A stretch of 64,000 nucleotides of DNA from Aurantiacibacter sp. MUD61. GTDB lineage: Bacteria > Pseudomonadota > Alphaproteobacteria > Sphingomonadales > Sphingomonadaceae. Location: NCBI RefSeq assembly GCF_027912455.1, contig NZ_CP115446.1, positions 2,875,501 through 2,939,500 of the forward strand. The letters are read 5' to 3'. Position numbers and translations under genes: made by a program. Numbering within the stretch: the first letter of the stretch is position 1; the number at the start of each line of letters is the position of its first letter. Of the stretch, positions 26,638 through 35,061 are shown piece by piece. A model generated the notes under the pieces. The model saw only the letters and a program-made list of their open reading frames with translations. It searched no databases and had not been told where the DNA came from.

Positions 26638-28941
26638 ATGCATCTGGCAGGCCAGAAAATCCGGGCGTGGCGCGAAGCGCATGATCCGCCGCTCAGCGCG
26701 GAAGAATTCGGGCAGCGCTACGGCGAGCCGGAACCCTGGCCCAGCCGCACCGTCTATGGCTGGGAAGCCAAAGGCAAAGTGCCACGCAAACCCACACAAA
26801 AACGCCTTGCCGAGCTGGGCATATGCGAGCCTGCCGATTTTCTTGAACCTGCCGAAGACAACGCAGAAAGCGACACCGACATGAGCGAAGCCTCTTTCGA
26901 CTTTCACGACATGCACGCTCATGGCTTTGTCCGTGTGGCTACCGCAACACCGCGCTGCCGGACCGCTGACGTTGCCTACAATTGTGAAGGGATCATCGAA
27001 CAGGCCCGCGCCGCGCATGATCGGAATGTCGACCTGCTGCTCTATCCGGAGCTCTGCCTGTCTTCCTACGCGATAGACGATCTTCATTTGCAGGCTGCGA
27101 TGCTGGAAGCGGTCGAGAAGCATATCGAGATCATTCGCGCGGCCAGCGAAACGATGACACCGGTACTGGTCATCGGTGCGCCGCTGCGCCGCAATGGCCG
27201 CATCTACAATTGCGCGGTCGTCATCGCGCATGGCGAAGTGCTCGGCGCAGTGCCCAAGAGCTACCTCCCGAACTACCGCGAATTCTACGAGAAGCGCTAT
27301 TTCGCCCGGGGCAACAATTGCCGCGATCTGTGGATTCTCGTCAACGGCGCGGAAATTCCCTTCGGAACCGATGTCATTTTCTCCGCGACCAACCTGCCCG
27401 GCTTCATCTTCGGGATAGAAATCTGCGAAGATTACTGGAGCCCCAATCCGCCCGGCACCATGGCAGCGCTTGCGGGCGCGACGATCCTGCTCAACCTCTC
27501 TGCCAGCAATATCACAATCGGCAAATCGGATGAGCGCCACATGCTCTGCCGCGCCTCTTCCAGCCGCTCGGTCTGCGCCTATGCCTATTCCGCCAGCGGC
27601 TTTGGCGAGAGCACGACGGACCTCAGCTGGGATGGCCAAGGCATGGTCTATGAACTCGGCGATCTGATGGTCGAAAGCGTGCGTTTCGAGCTGGAGCCTG
27701 AGCGGTGCGTTACCGATATCGACACGCGCCGCATCCTGAATGAGCGCATGCGCATGGGCACATTCAACGATGCGGCAGAAGATGCAGGGCGGCCTGAAGA
27801 CAGTTTCCGCGTGGTCGGCTTCGATCACCAATATGGGCAAGGCGATATCGGTCTGGAGCGCGCGATCCGCCGCTTCCCTTTCGTGCCCAACAGGCAGGAG
27901 AAGCTAGACGAGGATTGCTACGAAGCCTTCAATATCCAAGTCGATGCCCTCGCGCGGCGGATGAAGGCGACCAATCCCAAATCTTTGGTGATCGGCATAT
28001 CGGGCGGTCTCGATTCCACCCATGCACTGATTGTGGCGGCCAAGGCATGCGACATGCTCGGCCTGCCGCGTTCCACCATCCGCGCTTACACGATGCCCGG
28101 CTTCGCCACCTCGGACGGCACCAAGTCGAACGCCTGGAAGCTGATGGAAGTCTTCGGCACCACGGCGGAGGAAATCGATATCAAGCCCGCCGCGCGGCAA
28201 ATGCTCGAAGACATGAACCACCCCTTCGCCGATGGCGAGCCGGTGCATGATGTGACTTTCGAGAATGTGCAGGCGGGCCTGCGCACCGACTACCTTTTCC
28301 GCCTTGCCAATCATCACGGCGGCTTTGTGATCGGGACTGGCGATCTGTCGGAGCTGGCGCTGGGCTGGTGCACCTATGGCGTGGGCGACCAGATGAGTCA
28401 TTATGCCGTGAATGCGGGCGTACCCAAGACGCTCATCCAGTATCTCATCCGCTGGTGCACGCGCACCGACCAGTTCGACAAGCAATGCGACGCGGTGCTT
28501 GAAGAGGTGCTCGGTACGGAAATCTCTCCCGAGCTTGTACCTGCTGCCGAAGACGGATCGATTCAGTCGACCGAAAGCATCATCGGGCCTTACGAACTTA
28601 ACGACTTCTTCCTGCATCACACCATCCGCTGGGGCCAGAGTCCGAGCCATGTCGCATTCCTGTGCTGGCATGCGTGGAAAGATGCCAAAGCTGGCCTGTG
28701 GCCGCATGACTTCCCTGAAGCCGGAAAGAACGAATACGATTTGGGCACCATCCGCCACTGGATGGAAAACTTCGTGAAGCGCTTCTTCCAGTTCAGCCAG
28801 TTCAAGCGCAGCGCCCTACCCAACGGCCCCAAAGTAAGTGCCGGTGGTGCATTGTCCCCGCGCGGCGACTGGCGCGCCCCCAGCGACGCGGTGGCCGATG
28901 TCTGGCTGGAAGATTTGCGCAGCAAGGTGCCGGAAAGCTGA
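26638..28941 (+). CDS. nadE: Glutamine-dependent NAD(+) synthetase with N-terminal HTH domain
   Basis: The frame is continuous for 767 residues. Residues 1-70 (LAGQKIRAWREAHDPPLSAEEFGQ..., RTVYGWEAKGKVPRKP) look like an XRE-type helix-turn-helix. The rest is a standard two-domain NAD synthetase. Its amidase domain has a nitrilase-type Glu (LYPELCLSS), Lys (PKSYLPNYREFYEKRYF) and Cys (GIEICEDYW). Its synthetase domain has the PP-loop ISGGLDSTHAL. It makes NAD from deamido-NAD, ATP and glutamine. If the HTH part is not translated, an ATG at 26881 would give a normal-length 686-residue enzyme. No good ribosome-binding site marks either start. A downstream SDR gene follows by 49 bp. Confidence 0.88.
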   Translation: MHLAGQKIRAWREAHDPPLSAEEFGQRYGEPEPWPSRTVYGWEAKGKVPRKPTQKRLAELGICEPADFLEPAEDNAESDTDMSEASFDFHDMHAHGFVRVATATPRCRTADVAYNCEGIIEQARAAHDRNVDLLLYPELCLSSYAIDDLHLQAAMLEAVEKHIEIIRAASETMTPVLVIGAPLRRNGRIYNCAVVIAHGEVLGAVPKSYLPNYREFYEKRYFARGNNCRDLWILVNGAEIPFGTDVIFSATNLPGFIFGIEICEDYWSPNPPGTMAALAGATILLNLSASNITIGKSDERHMLCRASSSRSVCAYAYSASGFGESTTDLSWDGQGMVYELGDLMVESVRFELEPERCVTDIDTRRILNERMRMGTFNDAAEDAGRPEDSFRVVGFDHQYGQGDIGLERAIRRFPFVPNRQEKLDEDCYEAFNIQVDALARRMKATNPKSLVIGISGGLDSTHALIVAAKACDMLGLPRSTIRAYTMPGFATSDGTKSNAWKLMEVFGTTAEEIDIKPAARQMLEDMNHPFADGEPVHDVTFENVQAGLRTDYLFRLANHHGGFVIGTGDLSELALGWCTYGVGDQMSHYAVNAGVPKTLIQYLIRWCTRTDQFDKQCDAVLEEVLGTEISPELVPAAEDGSIQSTESIIGPYELNDFFLHHTIRWGQSPSHVAFLCWHAWKDAKAGLWPHDFPEAGKNEYDLGTIRHWMENFVKRFFQFSQFKRSALPNGPKVSAGGALSPRGDWRAPSDAVADVWLEDLRSKVPES

Positions 28942-28990
28942 TCCAAAGGTGCAGGCTTGCGCGGGCCACGCACGGCTCTAGTGTGAAGCG

Positions 28991-29752
28991 ATGACAGCCA
29001 GATCAGTCCTCATCACCGGCGGCGCAAAACGGCTTGGAAAAGCCATGACGGAACGGTTTGCCGAGGCAGGCTGGCATGTGATCATCCACTGCAACACTTC
29101 GCGCGATGCTGCGGATGAACTCGCGGCGGATTTGCCGAGCGCCGAAGTGGTTCAATGCGATCTGTCCGACACCGATGCCGCGGTTGCGATGATCCGCGAT
29201 CTGGCCGCATCGCAGGCGGATTGGCGTTGCCTGATAAACAACGCGTCAACTTTCAAAGCCGATGAAGTAACCGGATTGGATCCGGTAACGAACCATCGCA
29301 ATATGATCGTCAACGCCGTCAGCCCCGCCCTTATGGCGCAAGCCTATCTCGCCAATGCGCGCAGTGCTGGTGGGCGACGCGTGATCCAATTTACCGACCA
29401 GAAGCTGGAGAATCTCAACCCCGATTTCTTCAGCTACACGATGAGCAAGGCTGCGAGTGATGTGGCGGCCAAGATGCTCGCCATGGCGAATTCGGGCGAC
29501 GATCGCGTCTACACTCTTGCGCCCGGCGCAATCCTGCCGAGCCACGATCAAAGCGAAGAGGAAGCGGAACGCTCCCACACGCTCAATCTGCTGAAGCGGC
29601 GCACGCATGCGAGCGAAATCGCCGATGCCGCGCTGTTCCTTGCCGAGGGACCGCTGGCGAGCGGGCAATCCATCTTTGTAGATTCCGGGCAGCACCTGCT
29701 CGATCAGGATCGCGACGTCATTTATCTGGAGCGGGAGGGAGCTTCACAATGA
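28991..29752 (+). CDS. SDR oxidoreductase, FolM/pteridine-reductase-like
   Basis: A 253-residue short-chain dehydrogenase. The cofactor loop is TGGAKRLGKAM, the structural motif LINNAS, and the active site YTMSK lies about 100 residues after it. TGGAKRLG with a basic residue after the loop resembles NADPH-using FolM or pteridine reductases, which reduce dihydropterins. The stop overlaps the start of the cytochrome b gene by four bases (ATGA), so translation is coupled. The link to a molybdopterin enzyme two genes on is suggestive but unproven. Confidence 0.8.
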   Translation: MTARSVLITGGAKRLGKAMTERFAEAGWHVIIHCNTSRDAADELAADLPSAEVVQCDLSDTDAAVAMIRDLAASQADWRCLINNASTFKADEVTGLDPVTNHRNMIVNAVSPALMAQAYLANARSAGGRRVIQFTDQKLENLNPDFFSYTMSKAASDVAAKMLAMANSGDDRVYTLAPGAILPSHDQSEEEAERSHTLNLLKRRTHASEIADAALFLAEGPLASGQSIFVDSGQHLLDQDRDVIYLEREGASQ

Positions 29753-30441
29753 GCAAGGTCAGGAAACGCCACGCGCTTAGCACGCGCATCTGGCACTGGG
29801 TGAATGCGGTCAGCGTCATCATCCTGTTCATGAGCGGGCTCAACATCTCCAACGGACATAGGCGACTATATTGGGGCGACTGGGGCTTCGCGCCTGAGCA
29901 TGCCTGGCTGGAAGTGCCGCGTTTCCCCGGCTGGATGACCATCCCCGACTATTACAGCCTTGCCGCCGCGCGGGACTGGCATGTGCTTTTCTCGCTGGTT
30001 TTTGCCTTTGGTCTGCTCGCCTTCATGATTGCGGCGCTGGTGAATGGCCATCTCAAGCGGGACATTTTCGCTCGCGCGAAGGAATGGAAGCCGGCCAATA
30101 TCTGGGCCGATATCACGCAGCACGCTCGCTTCAATTTCGAGCATGGCGAAGGCAAGTACAACATCCTGCAAAAGATCGCTTACGCTTCAGTCATCCTGAT
30201 ACTGATCCCGCTGATGATTTTTACCGGCATGGTGATGAGCCCCGGCATGGAGGCTGCATGGCCATGGATGACGGAACTGTTCGGCGGCCGTCAGAGCGCC
30301 CGCTCGCTGCATTTTATCGCCGCCTGGCTGCTCGCCGGATTTCTCGTGATGCACATCCTGCTGGTGCTCGCCGCAGGGCCGGTGAAGCACATCAGGATGA
30401 TGATCACCGGTGGCCGTGAAGAGACAGGAGAGCCAGCATGA
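29749..30441 (+). CDS. Cytochrome b/b6-domain (b561-type) membrane protein
   Basis: A 230-residue membrane cytochrome with four helices: WHWVNAVSVIILFMSGLNI, WHVLFSLVFAFGLLAFMIAAL, YASVILILIPLMIFTGMVM and HFIAAWLLAGFLVMHILLVLAAG. Conserved His residues in the first, second and last helices can bind two b-hemes. It overlaps the SDR gene and the molybdopterin gene by four bases on each side. It is probably the membrane electron partner of the downstream periplasmic oxidoreductase. Confidence 0.88.
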   Translation: MSKVRKRHALSTRIWHWVNAVSVIILFMSGLNISNGHRRLYWGDWGFAPEHAWLEVPRFPGWMTIPDYYSLAAARDWHVLFSLVFAFGLLAFMIAALVNGHLKRDIFARAKEWKPANIWADITQHARFNFEHGEGKYNILQKIAYASVILILIPLMIFTGMVMSPGMEAAWPWMTELFGGRQSARSLHFIAAWLLAGFLVMHILLVLAAGPVKHIRMMITGGREETGEPA

Positions 30442-31178
30442 GACGCCGTAATTTCCTTGTCGCAGCAGGTTCGGCTTTTCTCGCCGGTTGCTCGAAGATC
30501 GGCGACACCGCCCTGTTTGAAAAACTCGTCGACGGTGCCGAGAACTGGCATCGCGGCCTCCACCGCGCGCTGGGCGGCGGGCGCATCACGATGGCTCCCG
30601 AGTACAGCCGCGCCGATGTGTCACCCTTCTTCCGGGGCAATGGTTCACAAACGGTCGATACGGATGAATATCGCGCGGCAGAGGCGGAAGGCTTTGCCAA
30701 TTGGCAACTCGCGGTTGGTGGTCTCGTCGCCAATCCCATGAGCCTGTCGATGGAGGACATCCGTGCCCTCCCGCAGCGAACGCAAATAACCCGGCACGAT
30801 TGCGTGGAAGGCTGGAGCGCAATCGGCGAATGGACCGGGCCGCAGCTCTCCGCGATCCTCGAGGCAGCGCAGCCGACCGAGGAAGCGCGTTTCATCGTGT
30901 TTCGCTGCGCGGATAGTATATCGGGCAGGGACTATTACGAAAGCTGCGACATGGATGATGCCTATCATCCGCAAACGATCATCGCTCACCAGCTCAATGG
31001 CGAAGCACTGCCCGTTCGCAATGGCGCGCCTCTACGTCTGCGACTTGAACGACAGCTCGGCTACAAACACGCCAAATACCTGACCGGGATCGAAGCGGTC
31101 GCATCGCTCGACGATATCGGCGGAGGATACGGCGGCTATTGGGAAGATCGCGGCTATCAATGGTATGCCGGAATTTGA
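30438..31178 (+). CDS. Tat-exported molybdopterin-dependent oxidoreductase (sulfite-oxidase fold)
   Basis: A 246-residue enzyme with a twin-arginine signal (RRRNFLVAAGSAFLAGC). The same signal has a lipobox at Cys18, so it may be a Tat-exported lipoprotein. The molybdenum-ligating Cys is in RHDCVEGWSAIGEWTG (Cys122), as in the sulfite oxidase/MsrP family. The rest shows family motifs YYESCDMDDAYHPQT and LNGEALPVRNGAPLRL. With the cytochrome b encoded just upstream, it should form a two-part periplasmic reductase or oxidase. The substrate is unknown. Confidence 0.88.
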   Translation: MRRRNFLVAAGSAFLAGCSKIGDTALFEKLVDGAENWHRGLHRALGGGRITMAPEYSRADVSPFFRGNGSQTVDTDEYRAAEAEGFANWQLAVGGLVANPMSLSMEDIRALPQRTQITRHDCVEGWSAIGEWTGPQLSAILEAAQPTEEARFIVFRCADSISGRDYYESCDMDDAYHPQTIIAHQLNGEALPVRNGAPLRLRLERQLGYKHAKYLTGIEAVASLDDIGGGYGGYWEDRGYQWYAGI

Positions 31179-31619
31179 TCAGGCGGGCGGATAGACCCGG
31201 TTCATCGCATCCCAATTCACCCGGACCAGTTCTTCGAGCACGTCCAGATCAACATCGGCCAGCTTGTTGATGTATAGGCAGCTTTTGCCGCGTGAATGCT
31301 TGCCCAGCTTCGCCAGCAATTCCTCATTGCGCTTGGCCGTCACATCCTCGCAATAGCCGCCCATCAGATAGATCGAATGCTTGGCCTTGCGAGGACTGAA
31401 GCCTGTGCGCAGGAAATCGCCCTCGCGCCCGCTGTCATATTTGTAGTGATAGGTGCCATAGCCGATCATGCTCGGCCCCCACATCTGCGGCGCTTCCCCG
31501 GTTACCCGGCGAAATAGCGCATCGAGCACCTTCGCATCCTCGCGCTTGCCCGCATGGTCCACACTGTCGATGAAATCCGTAACCTCGACCTCGGTCGGTT
31601 TCGTTTTGTTATCCGCCAT
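31179..31619 (-). CDS. DUF1801 domain protein
   Basis: A 146-residue soluble protein beginning MADNKTKPTEVEV. It carries the DUF1801 pattern: DFIDSVDHAGKREDAKVLDALF, MWGPSMIGYGTYHYKYDSGREGDF, FSPRKAKHSIYLMGG and a closing LVRVNWDAMNRVYPP. The function of the family is not known; structures show a small alpha/beta fold. It is convergent with the molybdopterin gene, with the stop codons adjacent. A longer in-frame start upstream is possible but less convincing. Confidence 0.82.
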   Translation of the reverse strand: MADNKTKPTEVEVTDFIDSVDHAGKREDAKVLDALFRRVTGEAPQMWGPSMIGYGTYHYKYDSGREGDFLRTGFSPRKAKHSIYLMGGYCEDVTAKRNEELLAKLGKHSRGKSCLYINKLADVDLDVLEELVRVNWDAMNRVYPPA

Positions 31620-31733
31620 GCCCTCGCTCCTTCCGCAGCCCACAACTAAGGATAGCTGACAATTGACTCTGCGCAAAACGCCTCGCAAACCCGCGTTTGA
31701 TCAAAACAAATTCTTTCGGGGGACTTTGAGCCT

Positions 31734-33047
31734 ATGTGGCTGCTCGACAAATTTCTGCAAAAAGCGATCAAACGCGGCAAGATGGTCATCACGGACCATG
31801 ACGGTAAGGTTTATGAATATGGCCCTGGCGTTGAAGAAGGCGTCCACGGCATGGACCGCGGCCCGGTCAAGGTTCGCCTGACGAACAAGAAGGCTGCCAA
31901 TCACATCGCGCGCTATCCGCAGTGCGGCGCTGGTGAAGCATTTATGTGGGGCTGGCTCGTCGTCGAAGAGCCGCACGATATCCGCGACATGATCCTGTAT
32001 GTGACGGAGAATGCGAAGAAGCTGGGCGATGCTCCGCTGAAGCCTAAGGGGCCGATCCGCACCGCGATCCAGAAAAGCATCGCCAAGATCGACAGCGTCA
32101 ATCTCAAGGGTAAGGCGCGCAAGAATGCAGAGCACACCTATAACCTGACACGGCGCCTTTACGAGCTGTTCCTCGATGAGGATCGCCAATACACCATGGG
32201 CTATCACCGCGATCTGGATAACAGCCTGGAAAAGGCACAGCTCGACAAAAAGGCGCACATTGCCGCCAAGCTCAACATCACCAAGGAAAACGGCCCCAGC
32301 ATGAAAGTGCTGGACATCGGCTGCGGCTGGGGCGGCCTCGCGCTGTACCTGCACCGCACCTATGGCTGCGAAGTGCTGGGCGTTGCCCTCGCACCGGACC
32401 AGATCGCCTTCTGCAAGGAGCGCGCGAAGGAAGCCGGTGTCGAGGACAAGGTAAAGTTCGCGCTGATGGATTACCGCGATGTCGAGGGCAAATTCGATCG
32501 CATCACCAGCGTCGGCCTGCTGGAACATGTCGGCACGCCGCACTACCCGCAATTTTATGAACACACGCACCGGCTGCTGAAGAAGGACGGCGTAATGTTC
32601 AGCCATTGCTGCGGCCGCGCAGGCGGCCCGGGTTTCACCGATGCCTGGACCCGCCGTTACATCTTCCCCGGCGGCTATATTCCTGCCCTGTCGGAACTGG
32701 TCACCCAGTCCGAGAAATTCGGATGGCAGGTGATGGATGTGGAGGCGATGCGCTTCCACTACTGCCACACGCTGGAAGAATGGTACAACCGCACCGTCAT
32801 GCACAAGGATGAGATCATCGAGATGTATGACGAGGTCTTCTACCGCATGTGGCTGTTCTACCTCGCGGGCGCCGAGCAAAGCTTCCGCAACGGCAAGATG
32901 GTGAACTGGCAGATCCTCTACGTGAAGGAGCGCGACGCCATCCCGATGACGCGCGACTACATGTACGAAGAATCGGAGCGCCTGCGCGGACTTGAAGAAC
33001 CGCCCGCATGGCACCTCGACCCGGCGTTAAAGGAAGCGGCGGAGTAG
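31734..33047 (+). CDS. Cyclopropane-fatty-acyl-phospholipid synthase family enzyme
   Basis: A 437-residue SAM-dependent enzyme that methylenates unsaturated phospholipid acyl chains or carries out a related methylation. The N-terminal domain runs to about residue 130. The methyltransferase domain has VLDIGCGWGGLALYLHRTYG near residues 192-211, then GVALAPDQIAFCKERAKEAG and ITSVGLLEHVGTPHYPQFYE. The Gly- and Tyr-rich RYIFPGGYIPAL and the final HYCHTLEEWYNR are conserved in the family. It acts at the inner face of the membrane. A palindromic repeat begins one base after the stop. Confidence 0.92.
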   Translation: MWLLDKFLQKAIKRGKMVITDHDGKVYEYGPGVEEGVHGMDRGPVKVRLTNKKAANHIARYPQCGAGEAFMWGWLVVEEPHDIRDMILYVTENAKKLGDAPLKPKGPIRTAIQKSIAKIDSVNLKGKARKNAEHTYNLTRRLYELFLDEDRQYTMGYHRDLDNSLEKAQLDKKAHIAAKLNITKENGPSMKVLDIGCGWGGLALYLHRTYGCEVLGVALAPDQIAFCKERAKEAGVEDKVKFALMDYRDVEGKFDRITSVGLLEHVGTPHYPQFYEHTHRLLKKDGVMFSHCCGRAGGPGFTDAWTRRYIFPGGYIPALSELVTQSEKFGWQVMDVEAMRFHYCHTLEEWYNRTVMHKDEIIEMYDEVFYRMWLFYLAGAEQSFRNGKMVNWQILYVKERDAIPMTRDYMYEESERLRGLEEPPAWHLDPALKEAAE

Positions 33048-33130
33048 GCCCACCCCCAGCCCCTCCCGCATGCGGGAGGGGAGCGAGACTTGCCGAACCA
33101 GAGGTGAGGCTTAGTCGCAGCGGGGTGGGC
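33048..33130. repeat. Palindromic repeat, type B, copy 1
   Basis: An 83-bp element running from GCCCACCCCCAGCCCCTCCC to AGTCGCAGCGGGGTGGGC, with inverted outer ends and an inner CCTCCCGCATGCGGGAGG hairpin. It fills the gap between the cyclopropane synthase and MATE genes. Two further copies lie at 41425-41506 and, inverted, 41789-41866. Confidence 0.85.
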
Positions 33131-33144
33131 TTCCGCACTCTATC

Positions 33145-34500
33145 ATGAACTCCACCCGCCCCCTCACCCGCGCATCTGTCTTCGCGCAGTCGTGGCCGAT
33201 CATGCTGGGGCAGGCGTCTGTACCGCTGGTCGGCATTGTCGATACGGCTGTGATCGGGCGCACCGGCGATGCTGTGGCGCTTGCTGGCGTCGCGCTTGGG
33301 GCGACGATTATCAACCTTGTGTTCTGGACGTTCGGCTTCCTGCGCATGGGCATGACGGGCCTCACCGCGCAGGCCAATGGTTCGGATGACCGCCGCGAGG
33401 TCGAGGCGCTGCTTTTGCGGTCGCTCGGCATCGGTTTTGCGCTGGGGCTGCTGATTCTCGCGCTCAGCATTCCGATCAGCCAGCTGGCCTTTACTGTGCT
33501 GTCCGGATCGGACGCAGTTCAGGGCGATGCGGGCGATTACATGCAGGGTCGCTTTTACGGAGCGCCCGCTGCACTGGCGGTCTATGCGATGAATGGCTGG
33601 CTGCTTGGGCTTGGCCGGACACGCGATGCGCTGGCTCTGCAGATCGTCATGAATCTTGCCAATATCGCGCTCGATATATGGTTCGTCTGGGGGCTCGAGA
33701 TGGGTGCCTATGGCGTGGGCCTTGGCACCGCCTGCGCGGAGTGGATCGCGCTGGTTCTGGGTATCATCATCGTGGGCCGGGTAGCTGGGACGAACGTGCT
33801 CAGCCTCGCCCGCACCATACCGCGTCCACTGCTGCTCGACCGTGAGCGATTACTCCAACTCTTCGCGGTCAATCGCGACATCATGATCCGCACCATTGCG
33901 CTGCTCATCCTGTTCACCTGGTTCGCCAATGCGGGGGCGCGGATCGGGGCAGAGGCGCTCGCCGCCAATCATGTGCTGCTGCAATTCATCAATGTCGCCG
34001 CTTTCGTGCTCGACGCTTTCGCCTTCACCGCGGAAGAGCGCGTCGGACAAGCCTACGGCGCAAGGGACCGCTCGCGCTTCCTCAAATCCATCCGGCTGAC
34101 CGGAGAATTCGCCCTGCTGAGCGGCCTCGCCTTTACCGCCCTGTTCTACTTTGCCGGCGGCGCGGTGATCGACCTGCTCACCACCGATGCTGCCGTGCGC
34201 GAAGAGGCACGCCGTTTCCTGCCATTGGCCGCGCTGGTCCCCCTCCTAGGCATGCCGAGCTGGATGCTGGACGGCATTTTCATCGGCACAACGCGCGGCC
34301 GGGCGCTGCGCAATGCGGGTGTCGCCTCCACCATTCTGTACATCGCGCTCGATTACGCGTTGCGGCCCAACGGCAATCTGGGTGTTTGGATCGCAATTTC
34401 TGCAAGCTACCTGTTGCGCGCAGGGGGACTTGCGCTGTATTTCCCCGGACTTCTCAAAGACGTTTCGTCTGCCGACCAGAAAGCCGAAGAGCCAACATGA
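33145..34500 (+). CDS. MATE-family efflux transporter (DinF-like)
   Basis: A 451-residue multidrug and toxin extrusion protein with about 12 transmembrane helices, exporting substrates by Na+ or H+ antiport. The N-terminal SVFAQSWPIMLGQASVPLVGIVDTAVIGRTG and the repeat-related FRMGMTG-like region, then GLGRTRDALALQIVMNLANIALDIWFVWGL, fit the DinF branch. The final ATGA overlaps the start of the next gene, so the two are coupled. Confidence 0.9.
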   Translation: MNSTRPLTRASVFAQSWPIMLGQASVPLVGIVDTAVIGRTGDAVALAGVALGATIINLVFWTFGFLRMGMTGLTAQANGSDDRREVEALLLRSLGIGFALGLLILALSIPISQLAFTVLSGSDAVQGDAGDYMQGRFYGAPAALAVYAMNGWLLGLGRTRDALALQIVMNLANIALDIWFVWGLEMGAYGVGLGTACAEWIALVLGIIIVGRVAGTNVLSLARTIPRPLLLDRERLLQLFAVNRDIMIRTIALLILFTWFANAGARIGAEALAANHVLLQFINVAAFVLDAFAFTAEERVGQAYGARDRSRFLKSIRLTGEFALLSGLAFTALFYFAGGAVIDLLTTDAAVREEARRFLPLAALVPLLGMPSWMLDGIFIGTTRGRALRNAGVASTILYIALDYALRPNGNLGVWIAISASYLLRAGGLALYFPGLLKDVSSADQKAEEPT

Positions 34501-35054
34501 CCATAAATCCGCTTCGCAAATTGATGACCCGGATCCTCGCCGCGATCCTGCTGGCGCTCGCTGCACTTGGTGTTGCCACGCCAGCGCTGGCGCAGGTGAA
34601 TGTGCACTTCCACAGCTTCAACGGCAGCGTGCTGTGGGGCCGCTATCCGCACACATTCGTGGTCTTTGAAGGCACGCTGTCGAACGGCACGCGTGTGAAT
34701 GAGAATTACGGTTTCTCCGCGCGCAGCAGTGCAGAGGCGATCACTTCCGGCCCTGCCGAGCACATGATCCTCTCCGAAACGCAGAGCACGATCGAGAACA
34801 CCAACCGCCATTTCTCCGTGACGGTGACGGACGCACAATACCGCCGCCTGCGCGCCGAAGTCATCGCCTGGCGGGATTATCCGGGCGATTACTACGATCT
34901 GGACGAGAACAATTGCATCCATTTCGTCGCCCGCATGGCGCAGCTGGTTGGGCTCCGCGCCGATGTGCCCGAAGACTATTTGCGCCGTCCCAAAGCCTGG
35001 CTCAATTACATCACCCGCCGCAATCCGCAGCTGGGCGCGAGCGAAGTACCCTGA
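34497..35054 (+). CDS. Secreted protein with possible permuted papain-like fold
   Basis: A 185-residue exported protein (signal MTRILAAILLALAALGVATPALAQ). I do not recognise a named family. Two spots stand out: a His in WGRYPHTFVVFEG and a Cys in DLDENNCIHFVARMAQLVGL. His before Cys in this setting recalls the circularly permuted NlpC/P60-like (LRAT-type) folds, so a thiol hydrolase is possible. The start overlaps the MATE stop by four bases. The annotation is tentative. Confidence 0.6.
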   Translation: MTINPLRKLMTRILAAILLALAALGVATPALAQVNVHFHSFNGSVLWGRYPHTFVVFEGTLSNGTRVNENYGFSARSSAEAITSGPAEHMILSETQSTIENTNRHFSVTVTDAQYRRLRAEVIAWRDYPGDYYDLDENNCIHFVARMAQLVGLRADVPEDYLRRPKAWLNYITRRNPQLGASEVP

Positions 35055-35061
35055 TCGCAGT

